Shown: piece by piece, positions 63,981 to 64,000 of the stretch | Layout: the number at the start of each line of letters is the position of its first letter | Numbering within the stretch: position 1 is the stretch's first letter | Assembly: GCA_963691815.1 (NCBI GenBank) | Contig: OY829648.1 | Location: 27,019,917 to 27,083,916, forward strand | Direction: 5' to 3' | From: Echiichthys vipera | Taxonomy: Eukaryota > Chordata > Actinopteri > Perciformes > Trachinidae | DNA: 64,000 nt | Notes under the pieces: generated by a model | The model's database searches: none | Told to the model about the DNA's origin: nothing | The model's input: the letters and a program-made list of their open reading frames with translations, nothing else | Position numbers and translations under genes: made by a program

Positions 63981-64000
63981 CTGAAGAGAAAACACAAAAG
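63981..64000 (-). other. lpp: 3' end of the intron upstream of LPP exon A
   Basis: On the minus strand this is a pyrimidine-rich tract ending in TCTTCAG, a strong 3' splice site. It shows that the start-codon exon is not the first exon and that an upstream, probably non-coding, exon lies outside the window. Confidence 0.85.

Noticed and set aside
63677..63997. Single 106-codon gene including MCFLFRT before MWNNND and residues after the GTAACA donor
   Set aside because: The extra residues on both sides fall in splice-site sequence. A strong acceptor tract and a good donor define the exon as 63980-63796.

Overview
This window is vertebrate nuclear DNA, most likely from a teleost fish. It lies almost entirely inside one gene, read on the minus strand: LPP, the zyxin-family LIM protein (lipoma-preferred partner). 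Five coding exons with correct splice sites and compatible phases can be read from high to low coordinate: A 63980-63796 (contains the proposed start codon), B 48456-48353, C 44334-44212, D 25368-24772 and E 5973-5877. Together they give 1,102 coding nt, or 367 codons plus 1 nt. They encode the proline-rich N-terminal half of the protein: the alpha-actinin-binding segment, two polyproline motifs of which one is a good Ena/VASP-binding FPPPPP, a leucine-rich nuclear-export-like helix, the long proline/glutamine-rich linker, and the acidic segment just before LIM1. The exons for the three LIM domains must lie below position 1. The promoter and 5' untranslated exon(s) must lie above 64000. I found no second host gene, no rRNA or tRNA, and no CRISPR array.

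The remainder, about 98%, is intron: 15.3 kb (A-B), 4.0 kb (B-C), 18.8 kb (C-D), 18.8 kb (D-E) and more than 5.8 kb after E. The fish assignment rests on the repeats. There are five CA tracts of 150-214 bp, two Tc1/mariner-like elements (60081-61529, full length but inactivated; about 32093-32920, internally deleted), a PIF/Harbinger-like MITE (37767-38222, TTA target duplication), an hAT-like element (17944-18848, near-perfect 8-bp target duplication), fragments of further hAT-like elements, three LINE/SINE fragments, and several sequence types that I recall as dispersed repeats of spiny-rayed fishes.

The most interesting structures are these. (1) The 3' splice site of exon B directly abuts a (GU)n tract of about 214 nt in the sense transcript. 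This leaves no ordinary adenosine branch point within about 220 nt, and the acceptor itself is a CAGCAG tandem. (2) An 89-bp inverted repeat with 88 matches (49178-49266 and 50123-50211) surrounds an 856-bp spacer; its arms look more like a duplicated non-coding element than transposon ends. (3) An 18-bp-arm perfect hairpin sits inside the dead Tc1-like transposase. (4) A 224-bp tract of uninterrupted purine-pyrimidine alternation, starting CG-rich, is a strong Z-DNA candidate. (5) Exons C and D are both phase 0-0, so skipping C would remove the export-signal-like helix in frame.

I see no self-contained novel gene system here. The notable signals concern splicing, repeat structure and possible intronic regulatory DNA. 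All family names come from sequence recognition by eye, not from database searches.
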